From Maricaulis virginensis (GTDB lineage: Bacteria > Pseudomonadota > Alphaproteobacteria > Caulobacterales > Maricaulaceae), in assembly GCF_027922185.1 (NCBI RefSeq), contig NZ_BSFE01000005.1:1-64000 (forward strand): a DNA stretch of 64,000 nucleotides, read 5' to 3'. Under the pieces are notes generated by a model. It made no database searches. It saw only the letters and a program-made list of their open reading frames with translations, and had not been told where the DNA came from. This document shows, piece after piece, positions 24,081 through 33,296 of the stretch (the stretch's first letter is position 1; the number at the start of each line of letters is the position of its first letter). The translations under genes and the position numbers were made by a program.

Positions 24081-26417
24081 ATGAACAAGGGGACCGGCTC
24101 GTGTTTGCGGGCCTATTTGATGTCGTGTGCGGCGCTGGCAGGATTGCTGGCGACCGCAGCAGCAACCGCCCAGGAAGGCGCGCCGGCCGGCGAAGGTGAG
24201 CGCGCCGTCGATACAATCACCGTCACGGCCCGCCGCCGCGAGGAAAGCCTGATCGATGTCCCGGTCGCGATGACAGTGCAGAGCGCCGAGGCGCTCGACC
24301 TGTCCGGCGCGACGGACATCACGGCGCTCCAGCGCAACACGCCCAATCTGACGCTTCAGGTGGCACGGGCGACGAATTCCACGCTGACAGCCTTCATCCG
24401 CGGTATCGGCCAGCAGGATCCGCTGTGGGGGTTCGAGCCGGGGATCGGTCTCTACATCGACGATGTCTATGTCGCCCGGCCGCAGGGCGCGATCCTCGAC
24501 ATTCTCGATATCGAGCGGGTCGAGGTTCTGCGCGGCCCGCAGGGCACGCTCTACGGCCGCAACACGATCGGCGGGGCGATCAAGTTCGTCACGGCGCGGC
24601 TGGACGACCAGCCGACCTTCTCCGTGCGGACCAATCTGGGCGAATACAATCAGCGCGACCTGATCGTCTCGGGCTCGGCACCGCTGTCTGACGGGCTGCG
24701 CGTGGGCGGCGCGCTGGGGGTTTACCGGCGCGACGGCTATGGCACCAATCTGTGGAACGGTGCCGATATCGGGAACCGGGAAAGCTTTTCCGCGCGCCTG
24801 ACCGTCGAGTTCGAACCGGCACCGGACTGGTTCTTCCGCCTCACGGCCGACCGGCTGGACGATGACAGCAACGCCAATCCCGGCCATCGCGAACTGCCCG
24901 TTCCGGCCGCTTTCGGTGCGCCGCCCATCACGACGCCCTTCGGGATCAACGTGCCGGCCGGCGCCTTCCCGGTAACCGACGATGTCTATGACAGCTGGGC
25001 GGGCGTCGACGAGACCAATGAAGTCATCAACCAGGGCGTCTCGCTGACCGGTGAGTGGACCGTCAACGATCATCTCACCTTCAAGACCGTGACGGCCTGG
25101 CGCGATGGCGAGACTCATGGCGAGGGCATCGACTTCGACGGCACACCGGCGCCGATCCTCGACGTGCTGGCACCCGAGACCGTCTATGACGACGACCAGT
25201 TCTCGCAGGAATTCCAGCTCCTGTTCGACAATGACCGCTGGCGCGGCGTGGCGGGCGTCTACTATCTCGATGCCTATGCCAGCGGCGGCTATGACACGGT
25301 GCTGGGTATCGGGGCTGCCGCCATTCCCGGCTCGCCGACGCCCAATTTCACCCAGGGCACGAGCGGGCATGTCGACACCACATCGCTTGCGGCGTTCGGC
25401 GAGTTCGACTTCGATCTCGCAGACCGCTGGACGCTGACGCTCGGCGGGCGCTGGACGCGCGACGAGAAGACCGGCCGCGTGTTCAAGGCGAATTATCTGG
25501 GGCTGGGGTCGCCGGTCTCCGGTACGCCGAACACGCCGATCCAGATCCTCACCGACTACACGGCCGAGCGCGCCTTCGAGGAGTTCACGCCGCGTATCGG
25601 GCTGAGCTATCGCATCAGCGATACGCTGAACGCCTATGTCAGCTATGGCCGGGGCTTCAAGTCCGGCGGGTTCGACATGCGCGGCGATGCTGCGGCGACG
25701 CCGGCGACGATGGATGGCTACGACCCGGAAACCGTCGACTCGCTGGAGTTTGGCCTGAAAGGCTATCTGTTCGACGACCGGGTGCGGTTCTCGGCCGCGA
25801 TCTTCAACGCCTCCTATGACGGCCAGCAGGTCACCAGCCAGCAGGTCAACACGGTGGGCACCGGCCTGGTGAGCTTCATCGACAATGTCGGTTCCTCGAC
25901 CATTCGCGGTGCCGAACTGGAAGCGCAGGCCCGGCTGGGCGGCGGGTTCAGCCTCGATCTGGCGCTGGGCTATGTCGACGCCGCGTTCGACGAGTATCTG
26001 GCCTATGTGCCCAACGGATCGCCGCCGCCGGCCTACGTGCTCGCCGACGTCTCCGACGCACGCCAGTTCCAGAACACGCCGGACTGGAACGGATCGCTGG
26101 CGCTCAATCACCATTCCGACGACGTGATCGGCGGCATGCTCGATCTGCGCGCGGCGGTGTCCTGGCGGGGTGACAGCTCGATGTTCGAGACGCCCGCACC
26201 GGAGATCGACCAGGAGGCCTACTCGCTCGTCGATGCCAGTGCGGTCTGGACGTCCGGCTCAGGCCGCTGGCGGGCCGGGCTGCATGCCCGCAACCTCACC
26301 GACGAGCGCTATCGCACGGGCGGCTACTACTTCCCCGGCCTGGCCTATGGCGACAGCATCATCGGCTTTTACGGACCGCCGCGCACGGTCTTTGCCTCGC
26401 TGGAATACCGCTACTGA
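24081..26417 (+). CDS. TonB-dependent receptor (FecA/CirA-like), TetR-controlled
   Basis: A 778-residue outer-membrane receptor. Signal peptide to about residue 31 (TAAATAQ), TonB-box-like DTITVTARRREESLIDVPVA, and a plug domain with IRGIGQQDPLWGFEPGIGLY, DDVYVARPQGA and the classic LRGPQGTLYGRN motif. The barrel ends in SLEYRY. GGGAGGAGAGC precedes the ATG. This subgroup (VPVA...LRGPQGTLYGRNTIGG) is abundant in oligotrophic alphaproteobacteria and imports varied organic compounds. It is followed after 60 bases by an alpha/beta hydrolase, so a substrate with an ester or lactone bond is plausible, but this is inference. Confidence 0.92.
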   Translation: MNKGTGSCLRAYLMSCAALAGLLATAAATAQEGAPAGEGERAVDTITVTARRREESLIDVPVAMTVQSAEALDLSGATDITALQRNTPNLTLQVARATNSTLTAFIRGIGQQDPLWGFEPGIGLYIDDVYVARPQGAILDILDIERVEVLRGPQGTLYGRNTIGGAIKFVTARLDDQPTFSVRTNLGEYNQRDLIVSGSAPLSDGLRVGGALGVYRRDGYGTNLWNGADIGNRESFSARLTVEFEPAPDWFFRLTADRLDDDSNANPGHRELPVPAAFGAPPITTPFGINVPAGAFPVTDDVYDSWAGVDETNEVINQGVSLTGEWTVNDHLTFKTVTAWRDGETHGEGIDFDGTPAPILDVLAPETVYDDDQFSQEFQLLFDNDRWRGVAGVYYLDAYASGGYDTVLGIGAAAIPGSPTPNFTQGTSGHVDTTSLAAFGEFDFDLADRWTLTLGGRWTRDEKTGRVFKANYLGLGSPVSGTPNTPIQILTDYTAERAFEEFTPRIGLSYRISDTLNAYVSYGRGFKSGGFDMRGDAAATPATMDGYDPETVDSLEFGLKGYLFDDRVRFSAAIFNASYDGQQVTSQQVNTVGTGLVSFIDNVGSSTIRGAELEAQARLGGGFSLDLALGYVDAAFDEYLAYVPNGSPPPAYVLADVSDARQFQNTPDWNGSLALNHHSDDVIGGMLDLRAAVSWRGDSSMFETPAPEIDQEAYSLVDASAVWTSGSGRWRAGLHARNLTDERYRTGGYYFPGLAYGDSIIGFYGPPRTVFASLEYRY

Positions 26418-26425
26418 CCCCGCAA

Positions 26426-26461
26426 GGACCGGCCGCCGAAAGCCAACCCGGCGGCCGGTCC
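26426..26461 (+). repeat. 12-bp hairpin between receptor and hydrolase
   Basis: GGACCGGCCGCC (26426-26437) pairs perfectly with 26450-26461 around a 12-base loop in the 60-base gap. No T run follows. Probably an intercistronic stabiliser or partial terminator lowering hydrolase expression. Confidence 0.5.
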
Positions 26462-26477
26462 CGCAACAGGACTGATC

Positions 26478-27353
26478 ATGACTTCAAAAACAGAACCGGC
26501 CGGGATCCGCTGGACCTCGCAGGACGGGCTCGACCTGTTCGCGCGCGATTACGGTCCCGCCGCTGCGGCCGGTATTCCGGTGATCTGCATTCCCGGCCTC
26601 ACCCGCAACAGCCTCGACTATGAAGACGTCGCGCCCTGGCTGGCGGCGCGGGGCCGGCGGACGCTGGCGGTCGATCTGCGCGGGCGGGGCCGGTCGGCGT
26701 CCGGCGATCCGGCGCGCTACCGGCTGCCGGTCTATGCCGCCGATATCGTCGCGCTGGCCGACCATGTGGGCATCGACCGGTTTCACATTCTGGGCACGTC
26801 GCTGGGCGGTATGGTGGCGATGCAGATGGCGCGGACGCATCTGCACCGGCTGGCAGGCGCGGTGCTCAACGATATCGGTCCGACGATCGAGAAGGCCGGA
26901 ATCGCCCGGATTTCCGGATATGCATCGAGCGCCCCGGCCGTGACCGACTGGGACGGCGCCGTCGCCTATGCGCGGCACATCGCGGGCGATGTCTTTCCGC
27001 ACTACACGGATAGCGACTGGCAGCGCTTTGCCGCCCGCATGTTTGTCGAGACGCCCGAGGGGAGGTTGCAGCCGACCTATGATCCTGCCGTGGCCGCACA
27101 GGCCCCGTCCTGGCTGATGCCGCTGGCGCGCTTCGTCATGTGGCGCAATTTCCGCCGCCTGGCGCGAAATCGCCCGGCGCTGGTTCTGCGCGGCGAGCAT
27201 TCCGACATCCTGTCGCGCCGGACACTAACCCGCATGGCGGCGTGCTCGTCCTCGGTCAGTGCGCGCGAAATTCCGGGCGCGGGACATACGCCGGATCTGT
27301 CCGAACCGGACAGCCGGACCGCGCTGGCGGGCTTCTTCGACGCCGTCGAATAG
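26478..27353 (+). CDS. Alpha/beta hydrolase
   Basis: A 291-residue soluble alpha/beta hydrolase. The nucleophile elbow is HILGTSLGGMVAMQ (G-x-S-x-G), the oxyanion region is CIPGLTRNS after strand 3, the acid is probably in GEHSDILS, and the catalytic His lies in PGAGHTPDLSEP near the C-terminus. No signal peptide is present, so it works in the cytoplasm. Downstream of a TetR-controlled TonB receptor in the same orientation, it probably acts on what the receptor imports. Substrates of this superfamily (esters, lactones, enol-lactones, C-C bonds) cannot be separated by sequence alone. Confidence 0.88.
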   Translation: MTSKTEPAGIRWTSQDGLDLFARDYGPAAAAGIPVICIPGLTRNSLDYEDVAPWLAARGRRTLAVDLRGRGRSASGDPARYRLPVYAADIVALADHVGIDRFHILGTSLGGMVAMQMARTHLHRLAGAVLNDIGPTIEKAGIARISGYASSAPAVTDWDGAVAYARHIAGDVFPHYTDSDWQRFAARMFVETPEGRLQPTYDPAVAAQAPSWLMPLARFVMWRNFRRLARNRPALVLRGEHSDILSRRTLTRMAACSSSVSAREIPGAGHTPDLSEPDSRTALAGFFDAVE

Positions 27354-27535
27354 ATCTATTTCATCGCAATCGAGGTCGATGAAATTGCTCCGGCTTTCCG
27401 AGTGGCCGCATTTTCGAACCGCAAGACCGGTCCCCACTCTTGCTGAAAATGCCGGCTCGATCTGCATGCGGCGGACTTGTCCGGCCCGGAAAAGCCCGGT
27501 CCTATTGGACCCAGCCAATCTCCGGGACCGTCATC

Positions 27536-28456
27536 GTGCTACGCCTGCGCCACATCGAGATATTCCATGCCGTCTACCGCTGCGGATCGATCAGTGCCGC
27601 CGCGCGCGAGCTGAATGTGTCCCAGCCCTCGGTCAGCAAGGTGCTGCGCCATGCCGAAGACCAGCTGGGCTATCCCCTGTTCGAGCGCGGCCGTTCCGGC
27701 CTGATCCCGACCGCGGCGGCGCACGAGCTCTTCGACAAGGCCAAGGATGTCTATGGCGATGTCCGGGCGCTCAACCAGCTGGCCAAGAATATCCGCGAGC
27801 GCCGGGGCGGGCATATCCGCCTGGGCGTGCTGCCCTCGCTGGGGCTGAGCATCGTGCCCGAGGCCATCGCGGCCTATCGCAGGGTCCAGCCGGAGGTCAG
27901 CTTCGAGATCAATACGCTGCATTCCAGCGAGATCGCCGAAGCCCTGTTCCAGCAAGGGTGCGACATTGCCATCGGATACGGGGCGCCGATGAATGCGCGG
28001 CTGGTCACGCAGGAGCTCGGCCGCAGCGAGTTGCTGCTCGTGGCCCGGCACGATCAGTTCACCGGGCGCGACAGCATTTCGCTGACCGATCTGGACGGGG
28101 TTGAATTCATCGGCCTGCGCGACAGCGGTCCGTGCGGCGACCTGTTCAGCGACCAGCTGTCCCGCGCCGGCGTGACGCTGCGCGAAGTGGTGACGGCGCG
28201 CACCTACTATGTCGCGATGTCGCTCGTGCGGCACGGCGTCGGCGTGGCCGTGGTCGACAGTTTCACCGCGGCCTTCAACGAGGATCCCGAGATCCGTCTG
28301 CTGCGCTTCCGGGACCCGATCCGCTACTCGGTGAACGCCGTCACGGCGGACTCCGTCGACACGGGTACGGGCGAACGCACAAACCAGGCGGAACTGGTTG
28401 ATGGCTTCCTTGATGTGCTGCGCGCGGTGATTTCGCGAACTCACTCAGTGCACTGA
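27536..28456 (+). CDS. LysR family regulator, OccR/NocR-like
   Basis: A 306-residue LysR-type regulator. The N-terminal winged helix begins LRLRHIEIFHAVYRCGSIS with recognition around ELNVSQPSVSKVLRHAE; the C-terminal substrate-binding domain is full length. A GTG at 27536 is chosen as start because LysR proteins begin a few residues before LRHIEIF; the open frame continues upstream to an ATG at 27440 without a good ribosome site. This N-terminus resembles the OccR/NocR group that senses opines or amino acids. It lies directly upstream of the D-amino-acid locus and may control it; that link is an inference from position. Confidence 0.85.
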   Translation: MLRLRHIEIFHAVYRCGSISAAARELNVSQPSVSKVLRHAEDQLGYPLFERGRSGLIPTAAAHELFDKAKDVYGDVRALNQLAKNIRERRGGHIRLGVLPSLGLSIVPEAIAAYRRVQPEVSFEINTLHSSEIAEALFQQGCDIAIGYGAPMNARLVTQELGRSELLLVARHDQFTGRDSISLTDLDGVEFIGLRDSGPCGDLFSDQLSRAGVTLREVVTARTYYVAMSLVRHGVGVAVVDSFTAAFNEDPEIRLLRFRDPIRYSVNAVTADSVDTGTGERTNQAELVDGFLDVLRAVISRTHSVH

Positions 28457-28624
28457 GCGCCCGGGCGCATGCATTGCGGGCATAACCTTCGTCTATGGCC
28501 GCACAAAAACTGACTACGGCTGCGCGCCTTCACGGGCGCGACATAATCTGAAAACCTTTGCGATCAGGGCGCTGCCTCGTCACAGGGACGAGCGGGTCGG
28601 CGCCGTCATGCAGGGGAGATTGCT

Positions 28625-31600
28625 ATGACCGTCGGGCGGGTTTCCAAACTCATATTGCTCAGTTCAACCGTTCTGTTTTCGCAGGTGGCGAATGCCCAGG
28701 AAGCCGAGGCTCCGCCGCAGGACGATGACGAAACCGAAGTGATTGTCGTCACCGGTTCCAACATTGCCGGCACACCGATCACCGGCGCGCTGCCGGTCAC
28801 CGTCATCGGATCGGACGATCTCGACGCGATCGGCGCCTCGTCGATGGACGAGCTTTTCCGCTCCATCCCGCAAGCCGGCGATGTCGCCTTCCAGGAAGGC
28901 CGCACGGCGGGCGGCGTCAATGACGCCCGTGGCGATGTCGCCTCGGTCGATCTGCGCTCGCTCGGTTCGGGCAATACGCTGGTCCTGCTGAACGGGCGCC
29001 GCCTGGTTCTGCACCCGGGTTATCAGACCGAGAACCTGGTACCGGTGACGACGGTGAACGTGAATTCCATCCCCAATAACGGCGTCCGCCGGGTCGAAGT
29101 GCTGCGCGACGGCGCCGCCGCGATCTACGGCACGGATGCTGTGGGCGGCGTGGTGAACACGATCCTGCGCAACAATTTCGACGGTCTGACCGCCGAGGTC
29201 GAATATGGCGGGTCCGAGGGCACCTCGCTGCGCGAGCTCGAAGGCAGCATCGCCTTCGGCCGTGACTTCAACAATGGCCAGTCGAACCTGTCGATCTTCG
29301 TCGACTATATGGATCGCGCCGGCATGCCGGCCACGGATCGCGACTATGCGGCCAGCTATGATGCGCGCGACCAGGTGATCGGCACGCCCTTCGAGGGGGA
29401 CACCGATTTCGACAACCGCTCGACCAATTCGCCCTTCGGCGAGTTCCAGACCTGGGATTACACGGCAACCATCCGGCAGAACGGTACGGCGCTGACCTCG
29501 TCGGGCGACTACTGGCACATCCAGCCGGACAGCGTGACCGGCTGCCTGGCCGATCTGGGTGCCGGGCTTTGCATCGACAACAGCACGCAGAATTCCACCT
29601 CGGACCGCGTCTATCGCTACAATTCCAACTTCGACCGCTGGATTTATGGCGACAATGAGCGGTTCAACGCCTTTTCCTTCTTCAACCATGATTTCGGCAA
29701 CGGGCTGGAATTCTTCGCCGAGGCCGGGCTCTACCTGTCCGACTACATGACCCATCGCGAGCAGGCTTCGCCGCTCAGCGCCGCCGACATCATCGTCCCG
29801 GCCAGCAATTACTGGAATCCCTTCGGTCCGGTGACCTTTTCGGACGGCAGCGCCAATCCGAACCGTCTGCCCGGCCTGAACATTCCGGATGCCGGCGTGG
29901 CCAACATCATCAATGACTACCGCTTCGTCGATGCCGGCCCGCGAGTGATCAATGTCGACAATACCAGCTACCGCCTGCTGGCGGGCCTGCGCGGCTCGTT
30001 CGGCGCCTGGGACTGGGAATCGGCGATGCTGTGGTCGGAGGCCAGCACGGAAGACCGCACCAACCGCATCTCCAACACGCTGCTCCAGGAGTCGCTCGCA
30101 CTGGAAACGCCGGATGCCTACAATCCGTTCAACGGCGGCAATCTGGTCGACTTCTCCAACGGCGACTCGACGCCCAACCCGCAATCCACGATCGACAGCT
30201 TCATGGTCGATGTGACGCGGGAAAACTCCACCGAGCTGGGCCTGTGGGATTTCAAGACCTCGCGTCCGGACCTGTTCCAGCTGCCGGCCGGCGGTGTCGG
30301 TGTCGCGCTGGGGGTCGAGCTGCGGCACGAGGCCTTCGAGGACGATCGCGACGATCGCCTGGACGGCACGATCACCTTCACCAACCCGATCAGCGGCGAC
30401 TTCTTCGGATCCGACGTGCTCGGTTCCAGCCCGACGCCGGACTCCTCCGGCGACCGTTCGGTGTTCTCCTCCTACGCCGAACTCTCGGTGCCGCTGGTCA
30501 GCCGCGACATGAATATCCCGCTGATGCAGGCCATCGATGTCCAGCTGGCTGCGCGCTACGAGAACTATTCCGACGTCGGCGACGTGCTGAAGCCGAAGGC
30601 GGCGATCGGCTGGGAAGTGACCGACTGGCTGATGCTGCGCGGTTCCTATTCGGAGGGTTTCCGCGCACCGAACCTGCCGCAGATCCACGAGCGCGGCGTG
30701 GAACGGTCCAACACCCGCCTCGACTACGTCTTCTGCGAGGCCGATCTGCGCGCCGGCCGCATTGCCAATGTCGACGAATGCCTGCGGGCTCAGTCGACGG
30801 TCAGCGTGCGGGAAGGGTCCAGCACTCTGGAGCCGGAGACCAATACGACCTACAGCTATGGCTTCGTCTTCCAGCCGCAGCTCTGGGACCGCCGCTTCGG
30901 CGATCTGACGGTCACGGTCGACTACTGGAATATCCAGCAGGAAAACGTCATCGGTATCTTCGGCGACGACAATCACCTCGCCTATGACTACCTGCTGCGC
31001 ACCCAGGGTTCCTTCAACCCGGCGGTGATCCGCGAGGCGCCGAGCGCCGACGATATCGCCGATTTTGCCGGTACCGGTCTCGATGCGGTCGGCGAGGTGA
31101 TCGAGGTGCAGGACACCTATCAGAACCTCCTGCCGCGGCAGATCGAAGGTGTCGACGTCACGGTCCTCTACGATATCGACGACACGCCGCTCGGCGACTT
31201 CCGGGTCTCCGTCACGGCGGCCCATCTGATCACCTTCGACCAGGAGCCCTCACCGGAAGCCCAGGCCATCATCGATGCCCAGGATGCCGGCGAGATCTTC
31301 AGCGGCTTCGTGGTCGACGGGGCGGCGGGATTGTTGCGGCAGAACGGCAATCCGGAATGGCGTGCGACGACCTCGATCACCTGGCGCAACGGAAATTGGG
31401 GCGCCGGTCTGTTCGGCCGCTACACCAGTTCCGTGCTGGACACCGGGGCGACGCTCGGTGACGGTACCCAGTTCGAGGTCGACGAGTGGTATTACGGCAA
31501 TGTCTATGTCCAGTACACGTTCGATCGCGAAGACGTGCTGGACAACACCCGGGTCCGGGTCGGGGCGCGCAACTTCACCAATGAGGATCCGCCCGTGGCC

Positions 31601-31681
31601 GACAGCACGTTCAACTATCTGGGAACGCTGCATTCGGCACGGGGACGTTTCCTCTACGCCTCGGTCCGCAAGTCCTTCTAG
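28625..31681 (+). CDS. TonB-dependent receptor, long form (1018 aa), first gene of the D-amino-acid locus
   Basis: Outer-membrane receptor. GGGAG precedes the ATG at 28625; the signal peptide runs MTVGRVSKLILLSS... to ANAQ. TonB-box-like EVIVVTGSN, plug with LLNGRRLVL and YGTDAVGGVV, and a large barrel ending in ASVRKSF. It is paralogous to the receptor at 1107 (same length class, shared SPTPDSSG and DMNIPL segments). Only 10 bases separate it from the deacylase gene, so they are one operon with the symporter and gamma-glutamyltransferase. Import of peptides or N-acyl/gamma-glutamyl amino acids is the context-based prediction. Confidence 0.92.
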   Translation: MTVGRVSKLILLSSTVLFSQVANAQEAEAPPQDDDETEVIVVTGSNIAGTPITGALPVTVIGSDDLDAIGASSMDELFRSIPQAGDVAFQEGRTAGGVNDARGDVASVDLRSLGSGNTLVLLNGRRLVLHPGYQTENLVPVTTVNVNSIPNNGVRRVEVLRDGAAAIYGTDAVGGVVNTILRNNFDGLTAEVEYGGSEGTSLRELEGSIAFGRDFNNGQSNLSIFVDYMDRAGMPATDRDYAASYDARDQVIGTPFEGDTDFDNRSTNSPFGEFQTWDYTATIRQNGTALTSSGDYWHIQPDSVTGCLADLGAGLCIDNSTQNSTSDRVYRYNSNFDRWIYGDNERFNAFSFFNHDFGNGLEFFAEAGLYLSDYMTHREQASPLSAADIIVPASNYWNPFGPVTFSDGSANPNRLPGLNIPDAGVANIINDYRFVDAGPRVINVDNTSYRLLAGLRGSFGAWDWESAMLWSEASTEDRTNRISNTLLQESLALETPDAYNPFNGGNLVDFSNGDSTPNPQSTIDSFMVDVTRENSTELGLWDFKTSRPDLFQLPAGGVGVALGVELRHEAFEDDRDDRLDGTITFTNPISGDFFGSDVLGSSPTPDSSGDRSVFSSYAELSVPLVSRDMNIPLMQAIDVQLAARYENYSDVGDVLKPKAAIGWEVTDWLMLRGSYSEGFRAPNLPQIHERGVERSNTRLDYVFCEADLRAGRIANVDECLRAQSTVSVREGSSTLEPETNTTYSYGFVFQPQLWDRRFGDLTVTVDYWNIQQENVIGIFGDDNHLAYDYLLRTQGSFNPAVIREAPSADDIADFAGTGLDAVGEVIEVQDTYQNLLPRQIEGVDVTVLYDIDDTPLGDFRVSVTAAHLITFDQEPSPEAQAIIDAQDAGEIFSGFVVDGAAGLLRQNGNPEWRATTSITWRNGNWGAGLFGRYTSSVLDTGATLGDGTQFEVDEWYYGNVYVQYTFDREDVLDNTRVRVGARNFTNEDPPVADSTFNYLGTLHSARGRFLYASVRKSF

Positions 31682-31691
31682 GGCAGGAACC

Positions 31692-33293
31692 ATGCTTGCA
31701 AAGACGCTTCAGGCGGCCGGTGCTTTTGCACTGGCCGTCCTTGTCCCGGCTGCTCCGGCCGCGGCAATGCAGACGCTTGCCTTCACGGGCGGGACGGTCG
31801 TCGACGGAACCGGCGCGCCCGGCCGGGTGGCGGATGTTGTCACAGAAGACGGCCGGATCGTGTTTGTCGGCGCGCTGGATGAAAGCGGGCTGACGCCCGA
31901 CCGGGTCATCGCGGCGGACGGGCTGGTCGTCGCGCCGGGCTTCATCGATCCGCACACGCACGCGCTGGCGGATCTCGCGGCTGACGATGCCGAACGCCGC
32001 CGCAGCGACAATATTCTCTTCCAGGGCGTGACCACGGTCCTCGTCGGCAATGATGGTGGGGGCGAGCCCGGCATTGCCGGTCTGGCTGAGGATCTGCAGG
32101 CACGGGGCATCGGTCCCAATGCCGGCTTCCTGGTCGGTCTGGGACCGATCCGGACTGCCGTGATCGGCGAAGAGAACCGCACGGCAACAGCTGATGAACT
32201 CGCCCGCATGGAAGCCATGCTGGCGGGCGGAATGTGCGAGGGCGCCATCGGCTTTTCCACCGGGCTTCACTACACCCCGCAGAATTTCGCGCCACTGGAT
32301 GAAGTGGTGGCGCTGGCCACCGTGGCCGCCGAACGCGGCGGTCTCTATGACAGCCACATTCGCGACGAGAGCAGCTATTCCCAGGGGTTGCTGGCCTCGA
32401 TCGACGAGGCGATCACGGTCGGCGAACGCTCCGGCGCGCCGGTCCATATCGCCCACATCAAGGCGCTCGGCCCCGATGTCTGGGGGCAAAGCGAAGCCGT
32501 GATCGCAAGGGTCGCGGCGGCGCGCGCAAACGGTCTTCGTGTCACCGCCGACCAGTATCCCTGGCGTGCCTCGGGCACGCGCCTGACCAATGCGCTGGTG
32601 CCGCGCTGGGCGCTGGATGGCGGCCATGACGGTTTGATAGCCCGGCTGGATGATCCGGCGGTGCGGCCGCGCCTGGTGGCCGAGATGCATGACAATCTGC
32701 GCCGACGCGCGGGCGCCGACGCCCTGCTGCTCACGCGGCCGTTGCGCGGGGCCGATCCGGCACTGGCCGGTCACACGCTGGCCGATATTGCCGGACAGCG
32801 GGACGAGGATCCGGTCGAAACTGCCATCGCCATTATCCGCTCCGGCGGCTACCGCGTTGCATCCTTCGTCATGGACGGGGCCGATATCGAAGCCTTCGCC
32901 GGTCAGGACTGGGTGATGACGGCGTCCGACGGATCGACCGGGCACCCGCGCCGCTTTGCGACTTTCCCCAAGGCCTATCGCGATCTCGTCGTGGACGGCG
33001 GGATGATGCCGCTGGAGCGCTTTGTCCGGCGCAGCACCGGCCTCACCGCCGATACGTTCGGCCTCGCCGGGCGCGGTTATCTGCGTGAAGGTCTTGTCGC
33101 CGACATCGTGGTCTTCGACCCGCACACATTCGCGCCGCGCGCGAGCTATGCCGCGCCGGAGGAATTGTCCGAAGGCGTGCGCTATCTGCTCGTCAACGGC
33201 GTGCTGGCCATCGAGAATGGTGCGACCACCGGCGCGCTGGCCGGCCAGCCGGTCCTGCGCGACACCAGCCATATCGATCTGTGCGAGGAATAG
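31692..33293 (+). CDS. N-acyl-D-amino-acid deacylase family amidohydrolase, exported
   Basis: A 533-residue metal-dependent amidohydrolase with a signal peptide (MLAKTLQAAGAFALAVLVPA...), hence periplasmic. The metal site begins with PGFIDPHTHALADL (H-x-H). The D-aminoacylase-type features are ALGPDVWGQS, ADQYPWRASGT and the late TASDGSTGHPRRFATFPK, where the Asp is catalytic in characterised enzymes. It would release free D-amino acids from N-acylated or peptidyl forms. AGGAA lies before the ATG. It is followed four bases later by a TTG-started symporter gene, so translation is coupled. Confidence 0.9.
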   Translation: MLAKTLQAAGAFALAVLVPAAPAAAMQTLAFTGGTVVDGTGAPGRVADVVTEDGRIVFVGALDESGLTPDRVIAADGLVVAPGFIDPHTHALADLAADDAERRRSDNILFQGVTTVLVGNDGGGEPGIAGLAEDLQARGIGPNAGFLVGLGPIRTAVIGEENRTATADELARMEAMLAGGMCEGAIGFSTGLHYTPQNFAPLDEVVALATVAAERGGLYDSHIRDESSYSQGLLASIDEAITVGERSGAPVHIAHIKALGPDVWGQSEAVIARVAAARANGLRVTADQYPWRASGTRLTNALVPRWALDGGHDGLIARLDDPAVRPRLVAEMHDNLRRRAGADALLLTRPLRGADPALAGHTLADIAGQRDEDPVETAIAIIRSGGYRVASFVMDGADIEAFAGQDWVMTASDGSTGHPRRFATFPKAYRDLVVDGGMMPLERFVRRSTGLTADTFGLAGRGYLREGLVADIVVFDPHTFAPRASYAAPEELSEGVRYLLVNGVLAIENGATTGALAGQPVLRDTSHIDLCEE

Positions 33294-33296
33294 CTC

